Below, one piece after another: positions 50,604-59,308 of a DNA stretch of 64,000 bases; position 1 is the stretch's first letter, and each line of letters starts with the position of its first letter. The DNA lies in assembly GCF_014647795.1 (NCBI RefSeq), contig NZ_BMPW01000020.1, positions 1 through 64,000 of the forward strand, read 5' to 3'. The notes under the pieces were generated by a model. That model did no database searches. It saw nothing but the letters and a program-made list of their open reading frames with translations, and was not told where the DNA came from. Made by a program: the position numbers and the translations under genes. Source of the stretch: Actinoplanes campanulatus. Lineage in GTDB: Bacteria; Actinomycetota; Actinomycetes; Mycobacteriales; Micromonosporaceae.

Positions 50604-50941
50604 CGGGCCGCGAAGGCCGCGTCGAGCCGTTCCCCGTCCGGCATGAGCCGATGGTAGGCGGCGGACAGCCGGTCCTCGGCGTTCTCGTCGCCGCTGTCAC
50701 TGGCGGCGGTGGGCAGTTCCTCGATCAGCGCGGCGAGATCGCCCATCCCGAAGTAGCGGGCGGCGGCCGCGGCGGCGGCGATCTGGCCCGGTTCGCAGCT
50801 GTCGGCCGCATGGTTCGGGCCGCCGTTCTGCACCATGCCGTCGACCAGGAGGAGTGCGCTCAGATGCCGGTCGCCCACCCCGGTTCCCTCGTCCTCACAA
50901 GCCCGGTTCCAGACGTCACGGAGCACGTCACGATCAGCCAT
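50561..50941 (-). CDS. DUF4375/DMP19-like protein
   Basis: 126 residues from the ATG at 50941. The middle segment, LLVDGMVQNGGPNHAAD, and the following helix, AAAARYFGMGDLAALIEE, match the pattern of DUF4375 proteins (an NGG turn, then paired helices). The acidic C-terminus ends PEDFDPVES. The function of the family is not known. It is convergent with the HxlR gene. Confidence 0.7.
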   Translation of the reverse strand: MADRDVLRDVWNRACEDEGTGVGDRHLSALLLVDGMVQNGGPNHAADSCEPGQIAAAAAAARYFGMGDLAALIEELPTAASDSGDENAEDRLSAAYHRLMPDGERLDAAFAARYDAAPEDFDPVES

Positions 50942-51013
50942 TCCGACATTGTGCGATACCGCATCACGATGCGGTGGCGGATTCCGCATCGAGCCTGGCC
51001 GGAGGGCTATTGG

Positions 51014-52381
51014 TCATCAGATTCCTCCGTGGATACTCCGGCCTTCGGGCCGGAGAGGAAACGGAACCCCTGCGAAGCAGGTCAGGGACAGCCCATTCGC
51101 CGTCAAGGCGGATGGGCGTCCATCCACGGACTGCCCGCGAGGCCAATTCCAAACAGGTGTGCTAACTTGCGAGCCGTGTCCGAACGTGCTGTGAAGCGGG
51201 CTTTCAAGTTCCGCTTCCACCCGACTCCGGAGCAGGCCGACCTGATGAACCGGACGTTCGGGTGTGTGCGCAAGGTGTACAACCTGGCCCTGGAGGCCCG
51301 CACCACCGCCTGGTACCAGCGTCAGGAACGGGTCAACTACAACGCCACCAGCGCCATGCTCACGGCCTGGAAGAAGACCGGGGAACTCGCGTTCCTCAAC
51401 GAGGTCTCCTCCGTCCCGCTGCAGCAGGCCCTGCGGCACCTGCAGAGCGCGTACACGGCGTTCTGGGAGAAACGGGCCCGGTATCCGCGGTTCAAATCCA
51501 AGCACAAGTCGCGGGCCTCAGCCGAGTTCACCCCGTCCGCTTTCCGCTGGAACAACGGCGAGCTCACCCTGGCCAAAACGGCCACCCCACTCGACATCGT
51601 CTGGTTCCGGCCTCTGCCCGAGGGACAGTCGCCGTCCACCGTGACGGTGTCGCGCGATGCGGCGGGACGCTGGTTCGTGTCCCTGCTCTGCCAGGACACC
51701 ATTGCAGCGCTGCCAGCCGTTGAGACCGCGGTCGGCATCGACGCCGGACTCGAGCATTTGATCACCTTGTCCACCGGCGAGAAGGTCGCCAACCCCCGCC
51801 ACGAACGCGCCGACCGCGAGCGGCTGGCCCGCGCCCAACGGGAACTGGCCCGCAAGGACAAGGGCTCCAGGAACCGGGACAAGGCCCGGCTCAACGTCGC
51901 CCGCATCCACGCCCGCATCGGCGACCGGCGCCGTGACCACCTGCACAAACTGACCACCCGACTCGTGCGTGAGAACCAAACGCTCGTGATCGAGGACCTG
52001 ACCGTCCGCAACATGGTCAAGAACCACACCCTGGCCCGCGCCATCTCCGACGCGGCCTGGACCACCTTCCGTGAACTGCTCACCTACAAGGCCGACTGGT
52101 ACGGCCGGAACCTGGTCGTGATCGACCGCTGGTACCCGTCGTCCAAGGTCTGCTCGGCCTGCGGACGCCTCACGGAGAAGATGCCGCTCAACGTGCGGTC
52201 GTGGACCTGCCCCTGCGGGGCCGCCCACGACCGCGACGTCAACGCGGCACGCAACATCCTGGCCGCCGGGCAGGCGGTGTCGGCCTATGGAGCTGGCGTA
52301 AGACCTCAACGGAAACCTCCGTCCGGGGCAGCAGGCTGAGAAGTAGGAAACCCGGTGGGCGACCACCGGAATCCCCGTCCC
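51014..52381 (+). mobile_element. TnpB-only IS200/IS605-type element
   Basis: One tnpB gene with structured flanks. The left flank has a perfect hairpin at 51036-51055 (CTCCGGCC, TTCG loop, GGCCGGAG), then the 13-mer AACCCCTGCGAAG at 51065-51077, also found in the left flank of the first TnpB element, then a third stem around 51090-51117. The right flank has a hairpin at 52352-52369 (CCGGTGG, GCGA loop, CCACCGG), followed by GAATCCCCGTCC. No TnpA is present. The limits are approximate. Confidence 0.7.
51176..52339 (+). CDS. tnpB: TnpB, RNA-guided nuclease of the IS605 group
   Basis: 387 residues from the GTG at 51176. The catalytic acids are D189 in VGIDAGLEHL, E273 in VIEDLTV, and D354 in DRDVNAARN. 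The zinc ribbon is CSAC (326-329) with a CPC at 345-347. The N-terminal domain, with RAFKFRFHPTPEQADLMNRT, is typical. It is of a different TnpB branch from the protein at 6306. All key residues are present, so it may be active as an omega-RNA-guided nuclease. Confidence 0.9.
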   Translation: MSERAVKRAFKFRFHPTPEQADLMNRTFGCVRKVYNLALEARTTAWYQRQERVNYNATSAMLTAWKKTGELAFLNEVSSVPLQQALRHLQSAYTAFWEKRARYPRFKSKHKSRASAEFTPSAFRWNNGELTLAKTATPLDIVWFRPLPEGQSPSTVTVSRDAAGRWFVSLLCQDTIAALPAVETAVGIDAGLEHLITLSTGEKVANPRHERADRERLARAQRELARKDKGSRNRDKARLNVARIHARIGDRRRDHLHKLTTRLVRENQTLVIEDLTVRNMVKNHTLARAISDAAWTTFRELLTYKADWYGRNLVVIDRWYPSSKVCSACGRLTEKMPLNVRSWTCPCGAAHDRDVNAARNILAAGQAVSAYGAGVRPQRKPPSGAAG

Positions 52382-52443
52382 TTTAGTTATCGCCGGTTTG
52401 ATGTTGATATATCAGTGGTCAGGCACCTCATATCGTTGATGCA

Positions 52444-52454
52444 ATGTAATCAAC
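52444..52454. repeat. Left terminal inverted repeat of the Tn554-like element
   Basis: ATGTAATCAAC is the exact reverse complement of GTTGATTACAT at 56232-56242. It sits in an unusually AT-rich stretch (52380-52475) with a further CGTTGAT/ATCAACG stem. Confidence 0.65.
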
Positions 52455-52475
52455 GAGTATGGACGAGTGCTTTGG

Positions 52476-52895
52476 TCAGCCGTCGGACCCGCCTCGGCGC
52501 TGGAGTTCGCGGCGAAGGGCAAGGTTCTCGCCGTGTGCTTGCTCAAGCGCTTTGCGGAGTTCGTCGACCTCTTGGCGGTGTCGCTTCTTCAGTCTCGCGA
52601 CCTCCGCGGTGAGGGCCATGACGATGTTGTTTTCGGTGTCCGCCGCGGCCGGGACCGGGCGCGGGGCCGGGCGATGGATCTGCCGCTGGTGCTCAATCCT
52701 TGCTCTCAGATCAGCGTTCTTGTAGAGGAAGTTCTGCGAGACGCCCGCCTCGCGCTGGACGGCCTGGAAGGTCACCGGGTCGCCGCGCTTGATAAGCCTG
52801 CGTATGGCTGCCTCGGCGGCCTTGACCTTCTCCTGCGACTTGCGACGGGCCGCGTCCGTGAGGTTGTCGATCCTCTGCTGCCGGGTGTCGCTCAC
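52476..52895 (-). CDS. DUF6262 protein, TnpC-like accessory factor
   Basis: 139 residues. The N-terminal part has TFQAVQREAGVSQNFLYKNA, a helix-turn-helix-like element of the DUF6262/TnpC family, and the C-terminal part is a coiled coil (ALTAEVARLKKRHRQEVDEL). In Tn554 the TnpC protein influences insertion orientation and frequency. It overlaps the recombinase gene before it by 4 bp. Confidence 0.8.
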   Translation of the reverse strand: MSDTRQQRIDNLTDAARRKSQEKVKAAEAAIRRLIKRGDPVTFQAVQREAGVSQNFLYKNADLRARIEHQRQIHRPAPRPVPAAADTENNIVMALTAEVARLKKRHRQEVDELRKALEQAHGENLALRRELQRRGGSDG

Positions 52896-54973
52896 GGCCG
52901 CTCCTGCCGGTGCCGGATCGTGTCGATGGTGATGGGTGTCGGTCCGGAGGTGGGACTGCCCGCGCCCTGGCAGGGCCGCCCCGGGTTGTCCTGCATGGCT
53001 GTCAGCAGTTTGGTTAGGGCGTCACGCTCGGCGGTGCGTTGAAGGAGCCACACGTTGTCGTCGGGCATCGGCCGGCCGTGCCGAGCCTGGAACGCGCTGG
53101 TCTGCCTCTCGATCAGAGCCTCGGATTCGTCGAGCTGACGCTGCAGCGTGTCCAGGTGGCTGGAGTCGGTGACGAACACCGAACACGTCAGGCAGGCGTT
53201 TCCCTTGTCGCAGGTCTGCAGCGGCGGTAGTAGGCAGTAGCCGTGCGGAAGGAAGCGATCCGCCCGATTGAACAACTGCATGCCGTCGTGGTCCTCGCGG
53301 GAGAACGTGACGGCGGTGCCGTCGGCCTTGAACTTCCTAGTGGCCAGGAACGCCTGCTCGGAGTGTTCCTCGCGGCGGGCGACGTAGTGCATGGACATGG
53401 TGGGGTTCGCGTGGCCGGCATATCGCTGCAGGACATGGACGGGCAGGCCCAGCTCGGCGAGTCGGGTGATCCGGGTGTGCCGGAATCGGTGGGTCTTGCT
53501 GAGCCGGACCGGGCGTCCTTTGCTGTCGGTAATGTCCACCTGCTCGCTGAACTCGCGCAGGATGCGCCCGTAGTTCGGTGCGCTCATGTGCTTGGTGCCG
53601 TGGGCGTTGGCGTGTTGCTGAGGAAAGAGGTAGCGGGGCTGGGTGCCGGGGAAGCGGTCGAGGACCCATTGTTGTTGTTCCTCGATCACCGCGACGACTT
53701 CGGCGTCAACGAGGATCGTGTCCGGGGCCTGGTCGATCTTGCTCTGCGCGTAGCGGAACCGGGCGACCTGTTCGCCCTCGGCAGCCTCGACGGCCTTGCC
53801 GGTAGCGGGCGAGAGGCAGTCGAAGTCACACATGCAGACTTCGCTGGCCCGACGTCCGGTGAGGATCTGCAGGAGCAGCATTCTCATGGCTTGAGGATTG
53901 CTCTGTCCGAGTGTCGGCAGCCCTGTCGTGATCTGCGCAAGGGTATGATCGTCCACGTAGTTCTCGTCGTTGACCAGCGGACCCGTTCCTCGGCTGCTGG
54001 TGATCTGTTTGCGCCAGACGGCGGGCTGGATCTCTGTCAGGTCGTCCCACGGGGACGGGCCGAGGACGGTCCGGCACTCATCGCGGTTATCGACGATGAA
54101 TGCCATCAGCTCGCTGACGGTCCGGAGGCCGTCGTTGACTGCTCGCTGGCTGACTGATTGCCCCGAGGTTCTCGGGCGGTTGGCTGGATCGCTCAGCCAG
54201 CGCCGAAACGACGATGCCAGGGCACCCGCCTTGGCCGGATCTCTGGTCAGATTCGCGGGTTCCGCGGTGGTGGCCAACCAGCGGTCGAACATCAGCAGGA
54301 AGAGCATCGAGCGGCTGGTGATGGTCGACCAGGTCTTTGTCCCCGACTCCAGCATCGTGCCGGCGAACCACTTGATCGCTTCGCGGACCCAGGGGATCTC
54401 AGCCTTCCCCGGGCTGCATCCTTCGGAGCGTCGCGGCTCGCGCTCTCTGATCGGGATGCGGGGGTCGCAACGGGGGTGCCAGTTGTCCAGCGCCCACCAC
54501 GGTCTGTCATTCAACCGGGCGATCAGCGCCATCTGCGGATAACCGAACAGCACCCTGCCAAATCGGTCGGCGCTCTCCTGAGAGGGAAGACGACCCCGCC
54601 GAGACTCGAAGGACGTCCGGTATAGCCGCATGAAGGTGTCCTTGTCCAGCGTGGCCATCGAGGCCGGCTGTTCCCTTCCTGACGTGATGGCCCAAGCCAG
54701 CGCGGTCGCTGCCTGGTTGAAATCCGACACGGAGACTCCGATTCCGTCCTTGAACTGCCAGTGGGCCATCCATGCCAGTTCGGTCCGCAATCGCAACGGC
54801 AGCCCGGCGAGACGGAGCGAGGCCGCTCGGCCTTTCTCAGTCCGGGCGTGCCAGCCGTCGATGCCAGGGCCGATCACCTCGCCTTGCCAGTCGGCCGGTA
54901 GATCCGCCAGGAGCCTGCCCAGCCCGTCGGTGGACGCCGGAGTGGGTGCGACGCGGAGGGCGTCAGATCGCAT
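52892..54973 (-). CDS. Tyrosine recombinase, TnpB type of Tn554 family
   Basis: 693 residues from the ATG at 54973, which overlaps the preceding recombinase by 11 bp. Catalytic parts: the first Arg in LTGRRASEVC, the HxxR box in HRFRHTRITRL, the second His in LQRYAGHANPTMSMHYV, with the Tyr at its end. The tail has a cysteine cluster (CDKGNACLTC) that may bind zinc. The first 350 residues are the Trp-rich arm and core-binding region. It catalyses cutting and rejoining of the element ends together with the partner recombinase. Confidence 0.87.
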   Translation of the reverse strand: MRSDALRVAPTPASTDGLGRLLADLPADWQGEVIGPGIDGWHARTEKGRAASLRLAGLPLRLRTELAWMAHWQFKDGIGVSVSDFNQAATALAWAITSGREQPASMATLDKDTFMRLYRTSFESRRGRLPSQESADRFGRVLFGYPQMALIARLNDRPWWALDNWHPRCDPRIPIREREPRRSEGCSPGKAEIPWVREAIKWFAGTMLESGTKTWSTITSRSMLFLLMFDRWLATTAEPANLTRDPAKAGALASSFRRWLSDPANRPRTSGQSVSQRAVNDGLRTVSELMAFIVDNRDECRTVLGPSPWDDLTEIQPAVWRKQITSSRGTGPLVNDENYVDDHTLAQITTGLPTLGQSNPQAMRMLLLQILTGRRASEVCMCDFDCLSPATGKAVEAAEGEQVARFRYAQSKIDQAPDTILVDAEVVAVIEEQQQWVLDRFPGTQPRYLFPQQHANAHGTKHMSAPNYGRILREFSEQVDITDSKGRPVRLSKTHRFRHTRITRLAELGLPVHVLQRYAGHANPTMSMHYVARREEHSEQAFLATRKFKADGTAVTFSREDHDGMQLFNRADRFLPHGYCLLPPLQTCDKGNACLTCSVFVTDSSHLDTLQRQLDESEALIERQTSAFQARHGRPMPDDNVWLLQRTAERDALTKLLTAMQDNPGRPCQGAGSPTSGPTPITIDTIRHRQERP

Positions 54974-56207
54974 CGGTGGTGACCTTCCAGCCTTCGGTGT
55001 AGTTCTTCCAGTTCGCTGCGGCCCGCAGCGCTTCGTCTTCGGTGACCCAGCCGTAGAGGTCCAGCGTGGTTTGGACATGGGCGTGTCCGAGGCGGCGGGA
55101 GACGACCCAGTCAGCGGTGCCGCCAAGCAGCAGGGCGGTGGCGTGGGTGTGCCGGAACCAGTGGGGCGTCCAGTCGGCGGGTCCGATGCCCTTGCGTTTG
55201 AGTGCGGCCACCTTGTCGCGGACGGTGCCCTCACGCAGTGCCGCGAGGTAGGGCGGCCGGTCCAGGTTGACGAACAGCGAATCGGTGGAATCGATGTGCA
55301 GGCCGAGGTCGGCGGCCCGCATGGCGATCAGGGTGAGGTAGTCGGCGTAGAGGCGTTCGAGGTCGCTGCCGACATAGACACGGCGGGGACGCAGCATCTT
55401 CACGCGGGCGTCGTTGGGATTGTCCTCGCGCGGGATGACGTCGACCTGCGGGGTGCCGCCACGGCCCATGACGAACTCGTTGATCCGCATGCCCAGGGCT
55501 TCGCCGATGCGCATGCCGGTCTCGGCCAGCAGAGCGAAGAAGAACCGGTCTCGCAGGTTGCCGACCCACTCCCCGGTCGCCGGGTCATAGGTCGCGCAGC
55601 CATCGAGGATGGCCTGAACTTGCTGCGGCAGCAGGACAGGGGGCCGGTCGCGGCGTTTGACGGTGCGAACCCGGACCAGAGACGACGGGCCTGGCTGCGT
55701 GCGGTTGTCCAGGTGGGACAGCAGTCCTCGGGCCGGCGCCCGCCGTGGGACTCCACGCAGGAGCTTGGCGGCCACGGGGACTTCGCGAACAGCGGCCTGC
55801 CAACGGTAGAAGGAGATCAGCGCGGCGAGCCGAGCCTCCAACGTCTCCGGCGACGGCGGGTTCTCCGGTGCAGTGAGGGTGCGTTCGACGGTCCGGCCGT
55901 TCCGCAACCATGACAGGTAGCCGGCGACGACGGGGACGCCGACCGCGTTCCACTTGCCGGTCTCGTCGCGCCGTTCGAGGAAAGTCCACCAATGGGCCAG
56001 GCTCGTCGCGTACGACCGCACAGTGTTTGGTGACCACTCGGCACGGTGGGACTCCAGCCACTCCTCAACCGGGGCCACGGTCCTGTATTCGGCGTCGACC
56101 ACGGTCCAGGTGCGGCGTCCCCCGGGTGGCCGCAGCGGCACGGTGTAGGCCACGTCCCTCTCAATCTCCTTGTTGATGAAGGACCGAGGATAGTTCTTCA
56201 TCAACAA
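54963..56207 (-). CDS. Tyrosine recombinase, TnpA type of Tn554 family
   Basis: 414 residues. Core-binding SAM-like domain first (SPNTVRSYATSLAHWWTFLE), then the catalytic domain: Arg in LLAETGMRIGEALGM, HxxR in PHWFRHTHATALL, and LGHAHVQTTLDLYGW with the nucleophilic Tyr. All active-site residues are present. It is the first gene of the three-gene transposition operon. Its start codon lies within a 14-bp inverted repeat at the element end, so binding of the recombinase there could also control its own expression. Confidence 0.9.
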   Translation of the reverse strand: MLMKNYPRSFINKEIERDVAYTVPLRPPGGRRTWTVVDAEYRTVAPVEEWLESHRAEWSPNTVRSYATSLAHWWTFLERRDETGKWNAVGVPVVAGYLSWLRNGRTVERTLTAPENPPSPETLEARLAALISFYRWQAAVREVPVAAKLLRGVPRRAPARGLLSHLDNRTQPGPSSLVRVRTVKRRDRPPVLLPQQVQAILDGCATYDPATGEWVGNLRDRFFFALLAETGMRIGEALGMRINEFVMGRGGTPQVDVIPREDNPNDARVKMLRPRRVYVGSDLERLYADYLTLIAMRAADLGLHIDSTDSLFVNLDRPPYLAALREGTVRDKVAALKRKGIGPADWTPHWFRHTHATALLLGGTADWVVSRRLGHAHVQTTLDLYGWVTEDEALRAAANWKNYTEGWKVTTDAI

Positions 56208-56210
56208 GGA
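56167..56210. repeat. 14-bp inverted repeat at the right end of the Tn554-like element
   Basis: TCCTTGTTGATGAA (56167-56180) and TTCATCAACAAGGA (56197-56210) are perfect inverse copies with a 16-bp spacer. A third partial copy, CTTGTTGAT, lies at 56229-56237 within the terminal repeat. These look like recombinase binding sites. They overlap the 5' end of the tnpA-type gene. Confidence 0.75.
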
Positions 56211-56231
56211 AGGTCAAGGAGGGGCACTCTT

Positions 56232-56242
56232 GTTGATTACAT
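56232..56242. repeat. Right terminal inverted repeat of the Tn554-like element
   Basis: GTTGATTACAT, exact inverse of the left-end copy at 52444-52454. DNA beyond 56243 returns to GC-rich chromosomal sequence. Confidence 0.65.
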
Positions 56243-56291
56243 GGATTAGAGGCCGCTCGGTACCGTGGATAACTTCAGGGCGGGGAGGATG

Positions 56292-56927
56292 TCAACGGTA
56301 GTAGGAGTGGACGGCCGGCTGGCCGGTGTAGTTCGGGCCGGCGCGATCGTCGGCGCCGAGATAGACATATGGCAGGGCGAGTTCGCGTGGGCCGGTGCAG
56401 CTGATGCGGTGACGGCGGGCGTCGTACTCCGCGCCGGCTGCCCGCAGCAGTGTGGTCAGGCGACGGCCGGCGGGCCGGCCGCCGGCCATCCGGATGCTCG
56501 TCAGGTCCAGGTCCGCGACGAATCTTCCGCCGGGTTTCAGCCACTTCAGGATGCGTACGAGCAGCCCGAGCTTGTCTCCGACGTAGTGCAGCCCGTGCAC
56601 GCAGGTGATCAGGTCGAACGTCCGGTCCGGGGTCCACGTCTCGACCGGCGCGGCGATCAGTTCCGGTCCGTCACCGGGCGCGAACGCGTCGACCAGGTCG
56701 ACCCCGACAAGCGTGGCCACGTCCAGCAGGGCGGCCGCCTGGATCAGCGCCCGGCCGCTGCCGCAGCACAGGTCTAGCCAGGAACGGTCCGTCCCGGCCA
56801 GCGACTCCACCGGATCGAACCCGAGCACCTTGGCGTAACTGTTCACCCCGGACAGTTGCCGTTCCCGGTTCATCGCGTTGTTCGCGACCACCGACGACAC
56901 GTGCAGGGCCTGATCATCGAGCAGCAT
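56292..56927 (-). CDS. SAM-dependent methyltransferase
   Basis: 211 residues from the ATG at 56927; an upstream TTG would add four. Motif I is WLDLCCGSGRALIQAA, motif II includes TLVGVDLVDAF, and later motifs are FDLITCVHGLHYV and LKWLKPGGRFVADLDL. This is a class I Rossmann methyltransferase of the Methyltransf_11/25 type. The substrate is unknown. It ends next to the Tn554-like element and is read toward it. Confidence 0.87.
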   Translation of the reverse strand: MLLDDQALHVSSVVANNAMNRERQLSGVNSYAKVLGFDPVESLAGTDRSWLDLCCGSGRALIQAAALLDVATLVGVDLVDAFAPGDGPELIAAPVETWTPDRTFDLITCVHGLHYVGDKLGLLVRILKWLKPGGRFVADLDLTSIRMAGGRPAGRRLTTLLRAAGAEYDARRHRISCTGPRELALPYVYLGADDRAGPNYTGQPAVHSYYR

Positions 56928-57003
56928 GCGCCCACGCAATCACACCGGCGAAAGCCCCAGGCAGCCGCCCGGTCCCGCTGGTGTCCGAGCATCGGCGGGA
57001 GCC

Positions 57004-59229
57004 TCAGGCGGCCACCCGGTTCTGCTGGGCGGCGAGCATCTCGTCGATGGCATCGGCGGGCAGCGGGCGGGCGAAGTGGAAGCCTTGCGCCTGGCGGTAG
57101 CCCAGCTCGTACAGCCGCTGGGCCTGCTCGGCGGTCTCCACGCCCTCGGCCACGGTGCGCAGGCCCATCGTCTCGGCGATGCCGGTCAGTGCGATCGCGA
57201 TCGCCTCCTGCTGCGGGCTGCCGCCCAGGCCGTCGACGAACGACTTGTCGACCTTGATGGCGTCTACCGGGCAGGTGCGCAGCAGGCCCAGCGACGAGTG
57301 GCCGGTCCCGAAGTCGTCCAGGGCGATGTTGACGCCCAGCTCGGAGAGCGCGGTGACGCTGGCCAGGGCGCGGCCGCCGCCGAACACGGCGGTCTCGGTG
57401 ATCTCGATGGTGAGCTGCTGTGCCGGCAGGCCGTGCCGGGCCAGGGCGGCCGCGACGATCTCCGGCAGTGCCGGGTCGAGCAGCTGCCGGGCCGACACGT
57501 TGACGGCTACCGAGCGCAGCGCGTCCGGACCGTGCCGGCGGCGCCACTCGGCGGCCTGCGCGCACGCGGTGTCCAGGATCCAGGCGCCCAGTTCGACGAT
57601 GAGGCCGGTGTCCTCGGCGACGGGGATGAATCCGGCCGGGGAGACGTCTCCCCACCGGACCAGCGACTCGACGCCGACCAGGCGGCCGTCGGGCAGGTTC
57701 ACGATCGGCTGGTAGAGCAGGTGGAACTCGCCCGCGGCCAGGCCCCGGCGCAGGTCGGCGGCGACGGTTGCCCGGCGGCTGAGCTGCCGTTCCAGGGTGG
57801 CGTCGTAGCGGACCACCCGGCCGCCGGCGCCGGCCATCGCCTCGCGCAGCGCGAGTTCGGCCCGCCGGTACGAGTCGGCCGCGTCGCCGGTGTCGCCGTC
57901 CGTGACCCCGATGGAGACTTCGACGAGCAGTTCGTGACCGGCGGCGGACAGCGGTTCGGCGCCGGACGCGAGCAGCCGGTCGACGGTGTCGGGTGCGGCG
58001 GTCAGCAGCAGGCCGAATTCGTCGCCGCCGAGCCGGGCGACCACGGCGTGGCGGCCGGCCAGGGCGGTGAGACGTTCGGCGTACGCGGTGAGCAGCGCGT
58101 CCCCGGCGGCCGGCCCGAGGCCGTCGTTGATCGCCCGGAACTCCTTGAGGTCGATCAGCACCACGGTGTGCGGTCCGGTGGTGGACGCTACGGCCGCGGT
58201 GAAGTAGCGGCGGCTGAACAGGCCGGTCAGCTCGTCCTGCATGGCCTGCCGGGCGACCGTGTCGAGCAGGCTGTTGTTCTCGGCGAGCGCGATCGCCTGC
58301 CGGGCCACCACGAGCAGCAGCAGCATGGTGGTTCCGGCCACCTGGACCGTGGTCAGGTGGCCGGTGCGCAGGAAGACGATGGCGACCAGGAGGCTGACCA
58401 GGCCGGTGGCGACCAGTGGCACGGCGCTGCCGCGCCGCCCGGCCGACGGGGGTGCGATCCAGGGGGAGCCACCACCGGCGGCCAGCCGGCGGTGCTGCGC
58501 GTGTGCGGCGAGCACGCCGAACAGGCCGACGAACGGTAGTACGGCGGCGCTGCCGTTGAGGTGCGGCCAGGGCCGCAACGCGGTCATCAGCAGGGTGGAC
58601 AGCGGTCCGGCGAGCCCGATCGGGGCCAGCCACCAGAGCGAGGCCCGGGGGATCGGGCTGCGCCGGGCCGTCATGATCTTGACCACGACCACGGCGCCGG
58701 CCACCGCGATCGCGATCATCGCGATGTTCAGCCACCAGGCCGATTCGCTGACCCCGAACCGGTTCATGAACCAGCCGATGTACTGGGACGTGGCGATGCC
58801 GCCGGTCACCGCCACCACGGCGACGTCGAGCACCGCGGTGAGCAGTTGACGCCAGGTGCGCCCGCCGCCCGGCAACCGCAGCAGCGCCGTGATCGCCAGG
58901 ACGGTGCCCGCCACGTACAGGCAGAGGGTGCGCGCGCCGATCGGTGGCATTCCGGACCAGGGCAGGGTGACGACGTCGATGGTCTGGCTGATCCCGGCCA
59001 GCAGCACGAAGCCCATGGCGACGGCCACCCGCCGCCAGAAGGCGCGCAGGTCGCCGCCGGTACGGACCGCGGCGCCACGGAAGGCGGTGACCGCGGCCGC
59101 GAGCCCGGCCACGGCCGGGACCCAGACCAGCAGCACCGGGTACGCGGTTCGGGTTCCGGCCACGATGAGCACGACCTCGGAGACCGCCATCAGTACGGCG
59201 AACCTCGTCAACCATCCCGGTCGAGCCAC
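57004..59229 (-). CDS. Membrane GGDEF/EAL protein (cyclic di-GMP turnover)
   Basis: 741 residues from the GTG at 59229, with a GGGGAGG ribosome site. About eight helices fill residues 1-310. The GGDEF domain follows, with an intact GGDEF at 401-405. The EAL domain has ESL in place of EAL at 521-523 (GVESLVRW) but keeps the metal-binding motifs ITIEITET-like, LDDFGTGHSS and EGVETAEQA. So it may both make and degrade cyclic di-GMP. The membrane part is the sensor. Nothing in the neighbourhood shows its output. Confidence 0.9.
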   Translation of the reverse strand: MARPGWLTRFAVLMAVSEVVLIVAGTRTAYPVLLVWVPAVAGLAAAVTAFRGAAVRTGGDLRAFWRRVAVAMGFVLLAGISQTIDVVTLPWSGMPPIGARTLCLYVAGTVLAITALLRLPGGGRTWRQLLTAVLDVAVVAVTGGIATSQYIGWFMNRFGVSESAWWLNIAMIAIAVAGAVVVVKIMTARRSPIPRASLWWLAPIGLAGPLSTLLMTALRPWPHLNGSAAVLPFVGLFGVLAAHAQHRRLAAGGGSPWIAPPSAGRRGSAVPLVATGLVSLLVAIVFLRTGHLTTVQVAGTTMLLLLVVARQAIALAENNSLLDTVARQAMQDELTGLFSRRYFTAAVASTTGPHTVVLIDLKEFRAINDGLGPAAGDALLTAYAERLTALAGRHAVVARLGGDEFGLLLTAAPDTVDRLLASGAEPLSAAGHELLVEVSIGVTDGDTGDAADSYRRAELALREAMAGAGGRVVRYDATLERQLSRRATVAADLRRGLAAGEFHLLYQPIVNLPDGRLVGVESLVRWGDVSPAGFIPVAEDTGLIVELGAWILDTACAQAAEWRRRHGPDALRSVAVNVSARQLLDPALPEIVAAALARHGLPAQQLTIEITETAVFGGGRALASVTALSELGVNIALDDFGTGHSSLGLLRTCPVDAIKVDKSFVDGLGGSPQQEAIAIALTGIAETMGLRTVAEGVETAEQAQRLYELGYRQAQGFHFARPLPADAIDEMLAAQQNRVAA

Positions 59230-59308
59230 ATGACCTCCCCTCAGCTCTGTTGTGTCCGACGTATCCGCACGATCGGCGCACACCGGCGAGAGTTGAGGGT
59301 CGGGGAAC

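Larger units (their letters stand above)
52444..56242 (-). mobile_element. Tn554-like transposon with two tyrosine recombinases
   Basis: Three overlapping genes on the minus strand (recombinase A, recombinase B, DUF6262 protein) are in the tnpA-tnpB-tnpC order of Tn554. The ends carry the matched 11-bp inverted pair ATGTAATCAAC (52444-52454) and GTTGATTACAT (56232-56242). Tn554 relatives insert without target duplication, and none is evident. No cargo gene is present, so this looks like a bare transposition module. Confidence 0.7.

Noticed and set aside
56870-59281. 803-codon frame overlapping the GGDEF/EAL gene on the same strand
   Set aside because: Arg/Pro/Gly-rich low-complexity protein without motifs, out of frame with a protein that shows GGDEF and EAL signatures.
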